Part shown: in pieces, positions 54,139 to 63,544 of the stretch
Position numbering within the stretch: position 1 is the first letter of the stretch
Layout: the number at the start of each line of letters is the position of its first letter
From: Sphingomonas hankookensis
Lineage (GTDB): Bacteria; Pseudomonadota; Alphaproteobacteria; Sphingomonadales; Sphingomonadaceae
DNA: 64,000 nt
Assembly (NCBI RefSeq): GCF_028551275.1
Contig: NZ_CP117025.1
Span: 925,501-989,500 of the forward strand
Direction: 5' to 3'
Translations under genes and position numbers: made by a program
Notes under the pieces: model-generated
What the model was told of the DNA's origin: nothing
What the model saw: only the letters and a program-made list of their open reading frames with translations
Databases searched by the model: none

Positions 54139-55553
54139 TCACGGCCGTAGGCCCACACCCTGCGCGTTGTAGGCGTCGCGAAATTCCTTGGCGAACATGT
54201 CGAGGAACGCTTCGTCCGAGCCCTGCGCCACGCCGCCGAACTCGCGTTCATAGGCCTGCCACAGCGCGGCGTCGCGCGCCGAGGGGAGGACGCGTTCGAG
54301 CACGCCGCCGTCCTTGGCCCGCGCGCGGATCGCCGACGGCGCGAAGCGTTCGAGCGTGGTGCGCAGCGCCCCCTGCATCGCGCGCAGCGTCGCGACCTGA
54401 TGCGATTGCAGGTCGCGAAACGCATCCTCGACCGCGCGGTCGGGGGGCATGAAACCGGGCTGTTCGGTGCCCAGCAGCATCGCCAGCGCATCGTCGGGGC
54501 TGCGCGCGAATTTCAGCGGGTTGTGGCCTTCGGGACTATAGGCGGTGGCCTCGGCCCCCAGTTGCGCCTTCGCCCGTGCGCGGGCCTCCAGCATCACCAC
54601 CAGCCCTGCCACCAGCTTGCGGAACAGCAATGCGCCGCGTTCGGCGGCGTCGGGCGACAGCTTCGCCGGATCAAGCCCGAGCGCGGCGAGGAAGGCATCG
54701 CCGGCGCCGGTCGCAGGCGGCGGCGGGGGCGCGGCCGGCGTTGGAGTAGCCTGCGGGGCCGGTGGCGGCGGGTTGAGGCCCAACGGATCGCGTGGCGGTT
54801 CGACCGGCTGGCCGAAGCCCCCACGCGCCCAATCGACGACATTGCCCTCCGCGATGCGGCCCCACAGATCGTCGGGGGAGGGCGCGGGCGGGCGGTCGGG
54901 TGCGGCGCTGGACCAGGCGGAGGCCGGATCGGGCGCGGGCATCGCGCTGTCCCAGGTCGATACCACCGGCGCGGCGGGGGTGGCAGGGGCGGGCGCGGCC
55001 AGCCCGATGCGCGCTCGGGCGGCGGACCCCAGCCGGTCGCCGGGGCGCGATGTGCTTCGGGGCGGGCGAGCGACGGGCCGGTCTGCGGTTGCCAGCCGGC
55101 ATTGCCGCCGCTGCGGGTCGCGGCGGGGAGCGGGCCCCAGCCGGCGCTGGCCCCGCCGCCGGTGTCGGCGGGTGCCCAGCCGTCATGGGGCGAGGATGGA
55201 GCGGGCGGCGCGGTGTCGTTCCACCCGCTCCACCCGGTCGCCGCGCCGCCGGAATCGATCCGGGCGAGGATGGTGAACGGGCCGGCGGTGAAGCGGTCGC
55301 CGTCGCGGATCAGATGGTCGGGCGACACGCGCTGGCCGCTATCGGCCAGGAAGGTGCCGTTGGTACTGCGATCGGTCAGGCGATAGTCGCTGCCGTCGAA
55401 GCGGATGTCGAAATGGCGCGACGACAGATGCCGGGTCGGATCGGCCAGCATCCAGTCGCATCCCTCCGCCCGGCCGATCGTGGCGGAGCGACGGTCGATG
55501 GCGAGCGGCGCGGCGGTGGCGGGGCCGGCGACGACCGACAGGGTCAGCGTCAT
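54139..55553 (-). pseudogene. tagH: T6SS FHA-domain protein TagH, frameshifted
   Basis: Two reading frames together encode TagH. Frame 1 (from the ATG at 55553) holds the FHA domain (IGRAEGCDWML, SSRHFDIRF, STNGTFL) and a Trp/Gly/Pro-rich linker; frame 2 (54139 to about 55000) holds the conserved TagH C-terminal domain (LFRKLVAGLVVMLEARAR, HNPLKFARSPDDALAMLL). The frames switch within a C-rich tract (about 54973-55005); 1415 bp is not a multiple of three, consistent with one base lost. It could be a true mutation, a phase-variable tract or a sequencing error. FHA proteins recognise phosphothreonine and control T6SS firing. Its start overlaps the vgrG stop by 4 bp. Confidence 0.7.
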
Positions 55554-57625
55554 CGGCTGCCATCACCCGCCGCCGGGCCGAGCGCTTCGGGCGCGCCGAA
55601 CGAACCGCCGCCATCGGGATTGATGTCGGTCCGCCCGCCATTCAGCAGCAGCGTGGCCGAACCATTGATCCGCGTGTCGGGCGCGTTGACGACCGCCTGA
55701 TCGTTCGCCTGCACGTTGATCGTCGGCGACTGGATGGTGATGCTGTCGGGACCGATGGTGATCTTCGAATTCTTCACGCGGATGGTGATCGCCGTCTTGG
55801 ATTCGATCGACAGCGCGCCATCGACCAGCAGGCCGTCGGTGCCGATGACATGCGTCTCGCGCTTGCCCTGCACCTCGGTCTTGCTGTCGCCGACGACGGT
55901 GCGGGTTTCGTTGCGACCGATGGTGCTGGTATCGTCGCGACCGATATTGGTGGTGCGGTCCAGCCCGACGCGACGGTCCTGGTTGTGGCCGACATGGCGC
56001 GATTCATCGAAGCGGACGCGGCTGTTCATGTCGCGCTCTGCATGGATGAACAGTTCCTCCTGCCCACCCTTGTCCTCGAACCGGATTTCGTTCGACGTGC
56101 GCGTCTGCCCGCTGTCGAGCGCCTCGGTCTCCGGATAGTCGCCCGATGCGCCATAGGTCAGCGTGCGCCACACCGCGCGCGTCTTGTTGGCGGGCAGGTC
56201 GTAGACCGGCATGTGCGACCGGTTGAACACGCGGCCCATCACGATCGGCCGGTCGGGATCGCCGTCGAGGAAATCTACCAGCACCTCGTGCCCGACGCGC
56301 GGCAGGATGACGTTGCCCAGCCCCCCGGTCTGCGACACGCGGATCCAGCAGGTCGATCGTTCGCCCGGCGTGTCGGCACGGTCCCAGGGGAAGCGGACCT
56401 TCACCCGGCCATATTCGTCGGTGTAGATCGTCTCGCCGGTCGGCCCGGTAACCATCGCGGTTTCGAGACCGGTGGTGCGGGGGCGCGGCGTCTGCGGCGG
56501 CGACTGGTACACGGTGTCGGCCGGGATCGCCTCGAACCGGACGTTGTACGGCTCCTCATCCTCCTGCTCGCCCGAGCGATAGGCTTCCGCGGCGATCGAA
56601 TGGGTCGCGGCGATCACCATGTACGATCCGTTCAGCCGGTCGGCGGGATGATCGGCCACGTCGAGCCGCTGTCCGGTGGTGATGCCCGATGCCTGGCTGG
56701 TGCCGGTGAACACGCGACGGTTGGCGCGCTGTGCATCGAGCAGCGTCTGCCCACGCTCGCGCCCGACCTGTTCCTGGTCGCCGCGCCCGGTCTTTTCGCG
56801 GACATGGCGGCCGGGATAGACGAAGATTTCGCGGTCGTCGCGCGGGTGGCCGCCCTGTCCGGCGGACTCGCTGGCGAGCGGCTGGTCGGGCGATTCGAAG
56901 TCGTAGTCGCGCACCGTCACCCGTGCCTGCCCACTCGATGCGACGCGTTCGACCCAGCTCTGCAATATGTCGCGCGGGGCGTCGAAGCGGCTCTTCGAAT
57001 TGGCGGTGAACACCGACATCGCGTTGGCATTGAAGCGCAGCTGCGGCGGGTTGCCCGGCTGGTGCGACGCCGGCCCCTCGCACAGCACCATCACGTGCCG
57101 GTCGGCATCGTGGCGGAAGAAATAGTAGATGCCTTCCTCTTCCATCAGCCGCGACACGAAGTCGAAATCGCTCTCGCGATACTGGACGGTATAGCCCCGC
57201 GTGATGCGCGGCTTGGCGAGGCGGGTATAGTCGACGTCCTGGATGCCGGCGCCCTCGATCACCTCCTGGATGATCTCGACCGCGGTCTTGTCCTGAAAGA
57301 TCGCCATCTGGCGGTTCTGCGCCAGATAGTAGGTCCAGGGTTCGATGCGGAGCCGGTAATGATGGCCGTCGGGCTTTTCCTCGACATATTCGCCCGCCGT
57401 CACCAGGCCGTGGAAGCGGCGGAGCAGTTCGCCATCCTCCAGCACGGCGAGGCCGGCGGGCTTGCCGAGATGGGGATAGAGGTCGAGTTCGAGCGGCGAA
57501 ATGATCGTCGCCTGTACCAGAAAGGGACGGCCGAGCCGTTCCTCGCTTTCGATCCGTTGCAGCACGACCTGTTCGTCGCCCACGTCGATCGACATCTGGG
57601 TAAGCCGTTGCCCTGCGTCCGCCAC
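55550..57625 (-). CDS. tssI: T6SS tip protein VgrG
   Basis: A 691-residue VgrG. The gp27-like N-terminal part (about residues 1-380) includes YTVQYRESDFDFVSRLMEEEGIYYFF and GLVTAGEYVEE. The gp5-like OB/needle region starts with YGRVKVRFPWDR and GHEVLVDFLDGDPDRPIV, followed by a beta-helix with repeated short motifs (TTNIGRDDTSTIGRNETRT). The C-terminal about 30 residues (NGGRTDINPDGGGSFG) are a short tail without an effector domain. It punctures target cells at the tip of the Hcp tube. It is divergent from the plus-strand T6SS genes. Confidence 0.93.
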   Translation of the reverse strand: MADAGQRLTQMSIDVGDEQVVLQRIESEERLGRPFLVQATIISPLELDLYPHLGKPAGLAVLEDGELLRRFHGLVTAGEYVEEKPDGHHYRLRIEPWTYYLAQNRQMAIFQDKTAVEIIQEVIEGAGIQDVDYTRLAKPRITRGYTVQYRESDFDFVSRLMEEEGIYYFFRHDADRHVMVLCEGPASHQPGNPPQLRFNANAMSVFTANSKSRFDAPRDILQSWVERVASSGQARVTVRDYDFESPDQPLASESAGQGGHPRDDREIFVYPGRHVREKTGRGDQEQVGRERGQTLLDAQRANRRVFTGTSQASGITTGQRLDVADHPADRLNGSYMVIAATHSIAAEAYRSGEQEDEEPYNVRFEAIPADTVYQSPPQTPRPRTTGLETAMVTGPTGETIYTDEYGRVKVRFPWDRADTPGERSTCWIRVSQTGGLGNVILPRVGHEVLVDFLDGDPDRPIVMGRVFNRSHMPVYDLPANKTRAVWRTLTYGASGDYPETEALDSGQTRTSNEIRFEDKGGQEELFIHAERDMNSRVRFDESRHVGHNQDRRVGLDRTTNIGRDDTSTIGRNETRTVVGDSKTEVQGKRETHVIGTDGLLVDGALSIESKTAITIRVKNSKITIGPDSITIQSPTINVQANDQAVVNAPDTRINGSATLLLNGGRTDINPDGGGSFGAPEALGPAAGDGSR

Positions 57626-57748
57626 CGGTTACTCCTGTGTGCGACAGCCTGCGATCCGCGGCTGTGAACTGCTTGGTTCTCCACCGCAAACCTATCGGTC
57701 TGGCCGTCGCCGTACAATGCCTTGCCAAATCAAACGGTCGTTTCGGGA

Positions 57749-57778
57749 TTGTGATCCATCGCGAATCGCGGCTAGAAT
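57749..57778 (+). promoter_or_regulatory. Promoter of the plus-strand T6SS genes
   Basis: TTGTGA (57749-57754) and TAGAAT (57773-57778) with an 18-bp spacer, 54 bp upstream of the OmpA-like start. No sigma-54 box (TGGCAC-N5-TTGC) was found in the divergent region. Confidence 0.45.
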
Positions 57779-57804
57779 ATGGCAACAGGGCGGGGGCCTA
57801 ATCG

Positions 57805-57818
57805 TATCGGAACCGATA
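57805..57818. promoter_or_regulatory. Dyad in the leader of the T6SS genes
   Basis: TATCGG-AA-CCGATA is a perfect dyad just upstream of the AAGGGG ribosome-binding sequence and 13 bp before the start codon. It may be an operator or an RNA hairpin that hides the ribosome binding site. Confidence 0.4.
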
Positions 57819-57831
57819 AGGGGACGAGACT

Positions 57832-58527
57832 ATGACGCTACGTATCGCACTGGTTTCCATGGCAGCGCTGATCGCGACTCCGGCACTGGCCGGACAGGCG
57901 CCGGCCGCGCGGACACCGACGGTAGAGGGCTATTTGTGCACCTTTGCCGGCAAATGCGACGGGGCGACGCCCGACCGGGTCACCCGCGACGCACCGGACA
58001 CGCGCGGCTTCCGCCTCGCCCGGCCAGGCGAGGGGTCGGAGGCGTCGTCGGCGACCCCCGCACCGGTCGCGCGGACCCAGCGCCGGCCGGCGCGCGGCGC
58101 GGTCGCCGAACGCTCGGGGCGTAGTGGCCGCAGCGTCGGCACGCGCGCCTATGCCGCCGCCGCCGCGCCGACCGCCAACCCCGGTTCGGGCCGCCGGGCC
58201 GACCTGATGATCGGGTTCGAACTCAATTCCGACCGGCTGACCCCGCAGGGCGAGGCGGCGGCGCAGGTCTTCGCCCGGTCGCTGCTGATGCCCGAACTGC
58301 AGGGCCGCCGCTTCCGGATCGAGGGGCATACCGACGAGCGCGGCGGGCGCGGCATCAACGTGCCGCTGTCGGTCCGCCGGGCGCAGCGGGTCGCCGACTA
58401 TCTGATCGCGCGCGGCGTCGCACCGTCGCGGCTGGAGACGCGCGGATTCGGATCGTCGCAGCCGCTGCCCGGACGCAGCGCCACCAGTCCCGCCAACCGC
58501 CGGGTCGAAGCCGAGCTGATCTCCTGA
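57832..58527 (+). CDS. OmpA-family periplasmic protein of the T6SS locus
   Basis: A 231-residue protein with a signal peptide (MTLRIALVSMAALIATPALA), a low-complexity Arg/Ala-rich middle (about residues 60-120), and a C-terminal OmpA-like domain (IEGHTDERGGRGINVPLSVRRAQRVADYL) with the Asp and Arg that bind diaminopimelate in peptidoglycan. In T6SS loci such proteins anchor the membrane complex to the cell wall. It is the first gene of the plus-strand set. Confidence 0.85.
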   Translation: MTLRIALVSMAALIATPALAGQAPAARTPTVEGYLCTFAGKCDGATPDRVTRDAPDTRGFRLARPGEGSEASSATPAPVARTQRRPARGAVAERSGRSGRSVGTRAYAAAAAPTANPGSGRRADLMIGFELNSDRLTPQGEAAAQVFARSLLMPELQGRRFRIEGHTDERGGRGINVPLSVRRAQRVADYLIARGVAPSRLETRGFGSSQPLPGRSATSPANRRVEAELIS

Positions 58528-58550
58528 TCGCGCCGGCGGCGGCCGTGACC

Positions 58551-59540
58551 ATGATCGACCGGGAAACCCTGTTGCAGCCGGTGTCGGACGACGCGCCGGC
58601 CGGCCCCGACCTGTCCTACGACCCCGCGCGGGAAGTGATCGAACAGGCGTTCGCATCGCCACCGGACGAGGTCGACTGGGACGCGACGATCCGCGCGATC
58701 GTCGCGCAGATGGGCGAGACCCGCGACCTGTGGCTGGCGGTGTATCTGGCGCGGGCCGGCGCGCGCGCCGGGCGGCTGGCGGTGGTCGGCGACGCGCTCG
58801 ACCTGCTGGCGGGCTATGTCGAGCGCTTCTGGGACAGCGTGCATCCGAGCGTCGAGGAATATGGCGTCGAGGGGCGGCGCGGGGCATGCGAATCGCTGGT
58901 GCGGATCGGCGAGTTTCTCGCCCCGCTGCGCCGGGTGCCGCTGATCGACCATCCGCGGCTCGGCAGCTTTTCCGGCGGCGATTTCGAACGCTTTGCCGCG
59001 GAGGGCGCGGCGGCCGACGGCTATGGCCCGTTCCGCGCGGCGCTGGCCGATACGCCGGTCGACCGCATCGTCGAGGAACGCGAACAACTGGAAGCGCTCC
59101 GTGCCGCGATCCTGCGCACCGACCGGGTGTTGTCCGAACGGTCGGAAGCGGTCGGGCAGACCGGCACCAACTTCGCCGCGACCTATGACACGATCGATTC
59201 GATCCTCGACGCGATGCGCAGCTTCGGCGCCGCCGAACCGGCCGAACCCGCGGCAGGGGACGCGGGCGATTCGCCCGCAATTGCAATCACATCACCTGCA
59301 TCGGCGCCAGGGCGGATCGCGTCGCGCGACGATGTGGCAAGGGCAATCGATTCCATCATCGACTATTACGGACGTGCCGAACCATCCAGCCCGATTCCGA
59401 TAGCACTCGTCCGAATCAAGGGGTGGATCACAATGGACTTCGTTTCGATCCTAGATGACATTGCACCAGGGAGCCGAAACGAGGCCTTGAGCGTATTACG
59501 TTCCAGAAACGAAACGGACGGGGGATCCGACCTCATGTGA
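58551..59540 (+). CDS. tssA: T6SS protein TssA
   Basis: A 329-residue protein with an N-terminal ImpA domain (LLQPVSDDAPAGPDLSYDP) and the C-terminal motif DSIIDYYGRAEPSSPIPIALVRIKGW followed by DFVSILDDIAPGS, typical of TssA. TssA caps the sheath/tube during assembly. The ATG at 58551 was chosen; a GTG at 58545 is possible. The last about 80 codons are less GC-rich than the rest. It follows the OmpA-like gene by 23 bp. Confidence 0.9.
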   Translation: MIDRETLLQPVSDDAPAGPDLSYDPAREVIEQAFASPPDEVDWDATIRAIVAQMGETRDLWLAVYLARAGARAGRLAVVGDALDLLAGYVERFWDSVHPSVEEYGVEGRRGACESLVRIGEFLAPLRRVPLIDHPRLGSFSGGDFERFAAEGAAADGYGPFRAALADTPVDRIVEEREQLEALRAAILRTDRVLSERSEAVGQTGTNFAATYDTIDSILDAMRSFGAAEPAEPAAGDAGDSPAIAITSPASAPGRIASRDDVARAIDSIIDYYGRAEPSSPIPIALVRIKGWITMDFVSILDDIAPGSRNEALSVLRSRNETDGGSDLM

Positions 59541-59610
59541 TTCCGGTGCGACAGCAGGGCGCCGGGTCAGAGTTCTGGTCCGGCCGAAACGTCAGAAGGG
59601 ATGCGGATAC

Positions 59611-60147
59611 ATGGCGATCAAGAGCGGGCAGCGTTTCATCAGGGAAAATCGCAAGCCCCGGGTGCATATCGAATACGAAGTGGAAACTTACGGCGCGCGC
59701 CAGAAAGTCGAACTTCCTTTCGTCATGGGCGTGATGTCCGACCTGTCGGGCAAGAGCCTGAAGGACAAGAAGGCCGCCGAATCCCGCGAATTCGTCGATT
59801 TCGACATGGACAATTTCGACCAGCGGATGGAGGCGATCGCTCCGCGCGTCGCCTTTGCCGTCGACAACACGCTGACCGGCGAGGGCAAGCTGGCGGTCGA
59901 CCTGACGCTCAATTCGATGAATGACTTTTCGCCCGGACAGATCGCCAAACGTATCGAACCGCTCGCCAAGCTGCTGGAGGCCCGCACCCAGCTGGAGGAC
60001 CTGCTGTCGTACATGGACGGCAAGCACGGGGCGCAGGACCTGCTCGACAAGGTGCTGAACGACCCGGCGCTGCTGAAGGCGCTGCTCGCCGAACGCGCGG
60101 CGGCCCGGAGCGAGGCTGACGGCGCCCCGTCGGCACCCCAGGCCTGA
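59611..60147 (+). CDS. tssB: T6SS contractile sheath small subunit TssB
   Basis: A 178-residue TssB/VipA with SGQRFIRENRKPRVHIEYEVE, LPFVMGVMSDLSG and the FDQRMEAIAPRVAFAV segment. It forms the sheath with TssC. The start is at the family position. It is followed by tssC after 26 bp. Confidence 0.96.
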   Translation: MAIKSGQRFIRENRKPRVHIEYEVETYGARQKVELPFVMGVMSDLSGKSLKDKKAAESREFVDFDMDNFDQRMEAIAPRVAFAVDNTLTGEGKLAVDLTLNSMNDFSPGQIAKRIEPLAKLLEARTQLEDLLSYMDGKHGAQDLLDKVLNDPALLKALLAERAAARSEADGAPSAPQA

Positions 60148-60173
60148 ACCCCGGTAGCGAACAGGAGCGGACC

Positions 60174-61661
60174 ATGGCCCAGGAAGCCTTCAGCCAGAGC
60201 AACGACACCGCGCCCGCCACTTCGGAAGAAGTGAGCGATTTCCAGGCGCTGCTGCAAAAGGAATTCAAGCCCGCGACCGAGGAACGCCGGTCGCGCATCG
60301 AACAGGCGGTGCAGACGCTGGCCGAACAGGCGCTGTCGAACGCGCAGATCGTCGGCGGCGACGTGTTCGCGACGGTCGACGCGATGCGCGCGGCGATCGA
60401 CCGCAAGCTGACCGAACAGATCAACCAGATCATCCACCATCCCGAATTCCAGGCGATGGAATCGGCATGGCGCGGCCTCAACTACCTCGTCATGAACACC
60501 TCGACCGGCAAAGACATGAAAATCCGCGTGATGAACATGTCGAAGGAAGAGGCGCGGCGGATGTTCCGCCAGTATCGCGACGCGGCGTGGGATCAGAGCC
60601 CGCTGTTCAAGAAGATCTACGAGAACGAGTTCGGCCAGCTGGGCGGACAGCCCTATGGCGCGTTCGTCTGCGACTACAGCTTCGACCATAGCGCCCCCGA
60701 TCTGGAGGTCATGCGCGGGCTGTCGCGGATCGGGGCCGCGGCCCATGCGCCGTTCATCGCCGCCGCCGCGCCGTCGCTGCTGGGCATGGACAGCTGGACC
60801 GAGCTGTCGAACCCGCGTGATCTGGGCAAGCTGTTCGACGCGACCGATTACGGCGCATGGCGTTCGTTCCGCGCGTCGGAGGACAGCCGCTATCTGGCGC
60901 TGACCCTGCCGCGCTTCCTCGGGCGTCCGCTATACGGTGCCAAGACCGAACCGGTCGAGGAATTCGATTTCGAGGAGGATGCCGGCGGCGCGCACGACCA
61001 TCATCTGTGGTTGAACGCCGCCTATGCGATGGGCACGCGCATTACCGAAGCGTTCAACACCTATGGCTGGACCACCCGCATCCGCGGCGTGGAATCGGGC
61101 GGCACCGTGGAGGAGCTGCCGACGGCGGCCTTCCCGACCGACGAGGGCGGCATCGATTACAAATGCCCGACCGAAATCGCCATTTCCGACCGGCGCGAGG
61201 CGGAGCTGTCCGCCGCCGGGCTGATGGCGCTGGTCCATCGCAAGAATACCGACCAGGCGACGTTCATCGGCGCGCAGACCGTCCACCGGCCCGCCGCCTA
61301 TGACAAGAAGGAAGCGACCGCCAACGCCAATCTGTCGGCGCGCCTGCCCTATATCTTCGCCAGCTGCCGCTTTGCACATTATCTGAAGTGCATGGTGCGC
61401 GACTGGGTCGGCGGATCGCGGGAAGCCGAACAGCTTCAGCGCGATCTCAACAATTGGGTCCTCCAATATGTCGACGGTTCGCCGACGACGTCGAACGAGG
61501 AGACCAAGGCCCGCCTGCCATTGAAGCAGGCCAAGATCGAGGTGATCCCAGACGAGGAGAACCCGGGATATTACAAGGGGAAGTTCATGTTCGTGCCGCA
61601 CTACCAGCTCGAAGGGATGGATGTGGCGCTAAGCATGGTTTCACGCTTGCCCAAGTCCTGA
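60174..61661 (+). CDS. tssC: T6SS contractile sheath large subunit TssC
   Basis: A 495-residue TssC/VipB with FQAMESAWRGLNYLVMNTS, PYGAFVCDYSFDHSAPD, RFLGRPLYG and C-terminal AKIEVIPDEENPGYYKGKFM. Normal length. GAACAGGAG precedes the ATG. Confidence 0.97.
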   Translation: MAQEAFSQSNDTAPATSEEVSDFQALLQKEFKPATEERRSRIEQAVQTLAEQALSNAQIVGGDVFATVDAMRAAIDRKLTEQINQIIHHPEFQAMESAWRGLNYLVMNTSTGKDMKIRVMNMSKEEARRMFRQYRDAAWDQSPLFKKIYENEFGQLGGQPYGAFVCDYSFDHSAPDLEVMRGLSRIGAAAHAPFIAAAAPSLLGMDSWTELSNPRDLGKLFDATDYGAWRSFRASEDSRYLALTLPRFLGRPLYGAKTEPVEEFDFEEDAGGAHDHHLWLNAAYAMGTRITEAFNTYGWTTRIRGVESGGTVEELPTAAFPTDEGGIDYKCPTEIAISDRREAELSAAGLMALVHRKNTDQATFIGAQTVHRPAAYDKKEATANANLSARLPYIFASCRFAHYLKCMVRDWVGGSREAEQLQRDLNNWVLQYVDGSPTTSNEETKARLPLKQAKIEVIPDEENPGYYKGKFMFVPHYQLEGMDVALSMVSRLPKS

Positions 61662-61711
61662 CGTAACCTTTTTCCGTCCGGGCTTTCACGGTTTGTAACG
61701 GGAGTAAGTCA

Positions 61712-62206
61712 ATGGCAGTCGATCTGTTTCTCAAAATTGACGGTGTCCAGGGTGAATCGTCCAAGAAGAACCACCAGGGCGAAATCGATATCATCTCGTT
61801 CGATTTCGGCGCGGTGCAGCATGGTTCGTTCCACAGCGGCGGCGCCGGCGGTGGTTCGGGCAAGGCCGAAATCTCCGACATCCGCATCCAGAAGGAAGTC
61901 GACAAGTCGTCGCCGCTGCTGTTCAAGCATTGCGCTTCGGGCAAGCACATCAAGGAAGCGATCATCTATTCGCAGAAGGCGGGCGACGGCAACAACCCGC
62001 TGACCTATTACAAGATCAAGCTCGAAGACATCATCGTGTCCGACATCCATAACAACGGGGCGTCGGGCGGCGATGCGATCATGGAATCGGTCACGTTCAA
62101 CTGTGCGAAGGTGACGTTCGACTATCAGGCGCAGAACGCGCAGGGTGGCAAGGACGGCGGCGTCGTCACCGCCTATTACGACATCCGCCAGAACGAGGCG
62201 GGCTGA
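61712..62206 (+). CDS. hcp: T6SS tube protein Hcp (TssD)
   Basis: A 164-residue Hcp beginning MAVDLFLKIDGVQGESSKK, with SFDFGAVQHGSFHSGGAGGG and AIIYSQKAGDGNNPLTYYKIK. It stacks as rings into the inner tube. A strong ribosome binding site (GGGAGTAAG) suggests high expression. Its coding sequence is slightly less GC-rich than its neighbours, as expected for a highly expressed structural gene. Confidence 0.96.
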   Translation: MAVDLFLKIDGVQGESSKKNHQGEIDIISFDFGAVQHGSFHSGGAGGGSGKAEISDIRIQKEVDKSSPLLFKHCASGKHIKEAIIYSQKAGDGNNPLTYYKIKLEDIIVSDIHNNGASGGDAIMESVTFNCAKVTFDYQAQNAQGGKDGGVVTAYYDIRQNEAG

Positions 62207-62210
62207 CGCG

Positions 62211-63002
62211 ATGGCGGCGGTCGTCGATACTGGTTCGCAGGCCGACGACCTGCTGCGTGCCGGCGACTTCGACGGGGCGCGCCGCGTCCTGGTCGAAGTC
62301 GTCAAGGCCGATCCGGGCCATGTCCCGACCCGGCTGTTCCTGTGGCAGTTGCTGGCGGTGCAGGGCGACTGGGCCAAGGCCAAGACCCATCTCGCCGCGC
62401 TGGCGCAATTGTCGCCCGAGGCGCAGATGCTGTCGGTCGTTTATGGACAGGCGATCGATGCGGAGGCGACGCGCGCGGCGGTGATGGCCGGTCGCGAACG
62501 CGCAATCATTCATGGCGGATCGGACTGGGCCGATGGGGTGGCAGAGGCGCTGCAATTGGCGGCGACCGGTGCCGCCGAACAGGCCGACGACGTCCGCGCG
62601 GCGGCGTTCGACGACGCGCCGAACACGCCGGGCACGCTGGACGGCGTGGCGGTCGACTGGATCGCCGATGCCGACCCGCGCTTCGGCCCGGTGATCGAGG
62701 CGATCATCGGCGGGCGGTATGGATTGCTGCCGTTCGATGCGGTGGCGAAGATCACGTCGGAAGGGCCGAAGGACCTGCGCGACATCGTGTGGTATCCGGT
62801 CGAGCTGACGCTGAAGGCCGGACCGCGCATCGCCGCGCTGCTGCCCGCGCGCTATCCCGACCTGTCCGCCGATCCGGCTGAGCTGGCGGCCAGGGCGACC
62901 GGATGGCGCGATGACGGGCATGGCGTGGGTCAGCGGCTGTGGACCGCGTCGGATGGCGAGGATCGCGGGCTGTTGTCGGTCCGCTCGGTCGAGCTCGGCT
63001 GA
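62211..63002 (+). CDS. tagJ: T6SS accessory protein TagJ (ImpE)
   Basis: A 263-residue protein with TPR-like N-terminal helices (QADDLLRAGDFDGARRVLVE, PGHVPTRLFLWQLLAVQGDW) and the ImpE segment ADPRFGPVIEAIIGGRYGLLPFDAV, RDIVWYPVEL. TagJ binds the sheath N-terminus and may help ClpV recruitment. It begins 4 bp after hcp stops. Confidence 0.92.
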   Translation: MAAVVDTGSQADDLLRAGDFDGARRVLVEVVKADPGHVPTRLFLWQLLAVQGDWAKAKTHLAALAQLSPEAQMLSVVYGQAIDAEATRAAVMAGRERAIIHGGSDWADGVAEALQLAATGAAEQADDVRAAAFDDAPNTPGTLDGVAVDWIADADPRFGPVIEAIIGGRYGLLPFDAVAKITSEGPKDLRDIVWYPVELTLKAGPRIAALLPARYPDLSADPAELAARATGWRDDGHGVGQRLWTASDGEDRGLLSVRSVELG

Positions 63003-63006
63003 CCCC

Positions 63007-63540
63007 GTGGCGGTGCAGCAACGGCTGACGCCGACGCTTTACGACAAGCTGGTCGCCGATCTCGATATCTCGGGAATGCGCGACGATGACGAGGCGGTGC
63101 CGGCGGTCGCGCGCGAGAAATTCCGCTATTATTCGGTGCCCAAGCTGGAACGGTTCAACGAAACCGCGCTACGCGCCACGATTCGGCGCGATCTGGCGTG
63201 GCTGTTCAACACCACCAGTCTCGAATCGCTGGTCGACCTCGAACCCTATCCGCACGTTCGGGAATCCGTGCTCAACTATGGGCTGAGCGACCTTGCCGGC
63301 CGCACGCTCGACCGGCGCGCGGTGCTGGCGCGCGCGCGGGAGATCCGGCGCGCGATCCGGCTGTTCGAACCGCGCCTGTCGCGCGAGGGGCTGACGGTCG
63401 ATCCGGTCGAGGACCCGAGCGATCCGCACGCGCTGACCTATTTGATCCAGGGCGATATCACCGCGGCGGCGCAGACGATGCCGGTCAAGTTCCGTACCGA
63501 GGTCGAGGCGGAAACCGCGTCGGTCAATGTCCGCGAATGA
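63007..63540 (+). CDS. tssE: T6SS baseplate protein TssE (gp25-like)
   Basis: A 177-residue protein with the gp25/lysozyme-like domain (LRATIRRDLAWLFNTTSLES, YPHVRESVLNYGLSDLAGRT, IRRAIRLFEPRL). It forms part of the baseplate. The start is uncertain between GTG 63007 and GTG 63013; both lie just past the tagJ stop. Confidence 0.92.
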   Translation: MAVQQRLTPTLYDKLVADLDISGMRDDDEAVPAVAREKFRYYSVPKLERFNETALRATIRRDLAWLFNTTSLESLVDLEPYPHVRESVLNYGLSDLAGRTLDRRAVLARAREIRRAIRLFEPRLSREGLTVDPVEDPSDPHALTYLIQGDITAAAQTMPVKFRTEVEAETASVNVRE

Positions 63541-63544
63541 GCGC

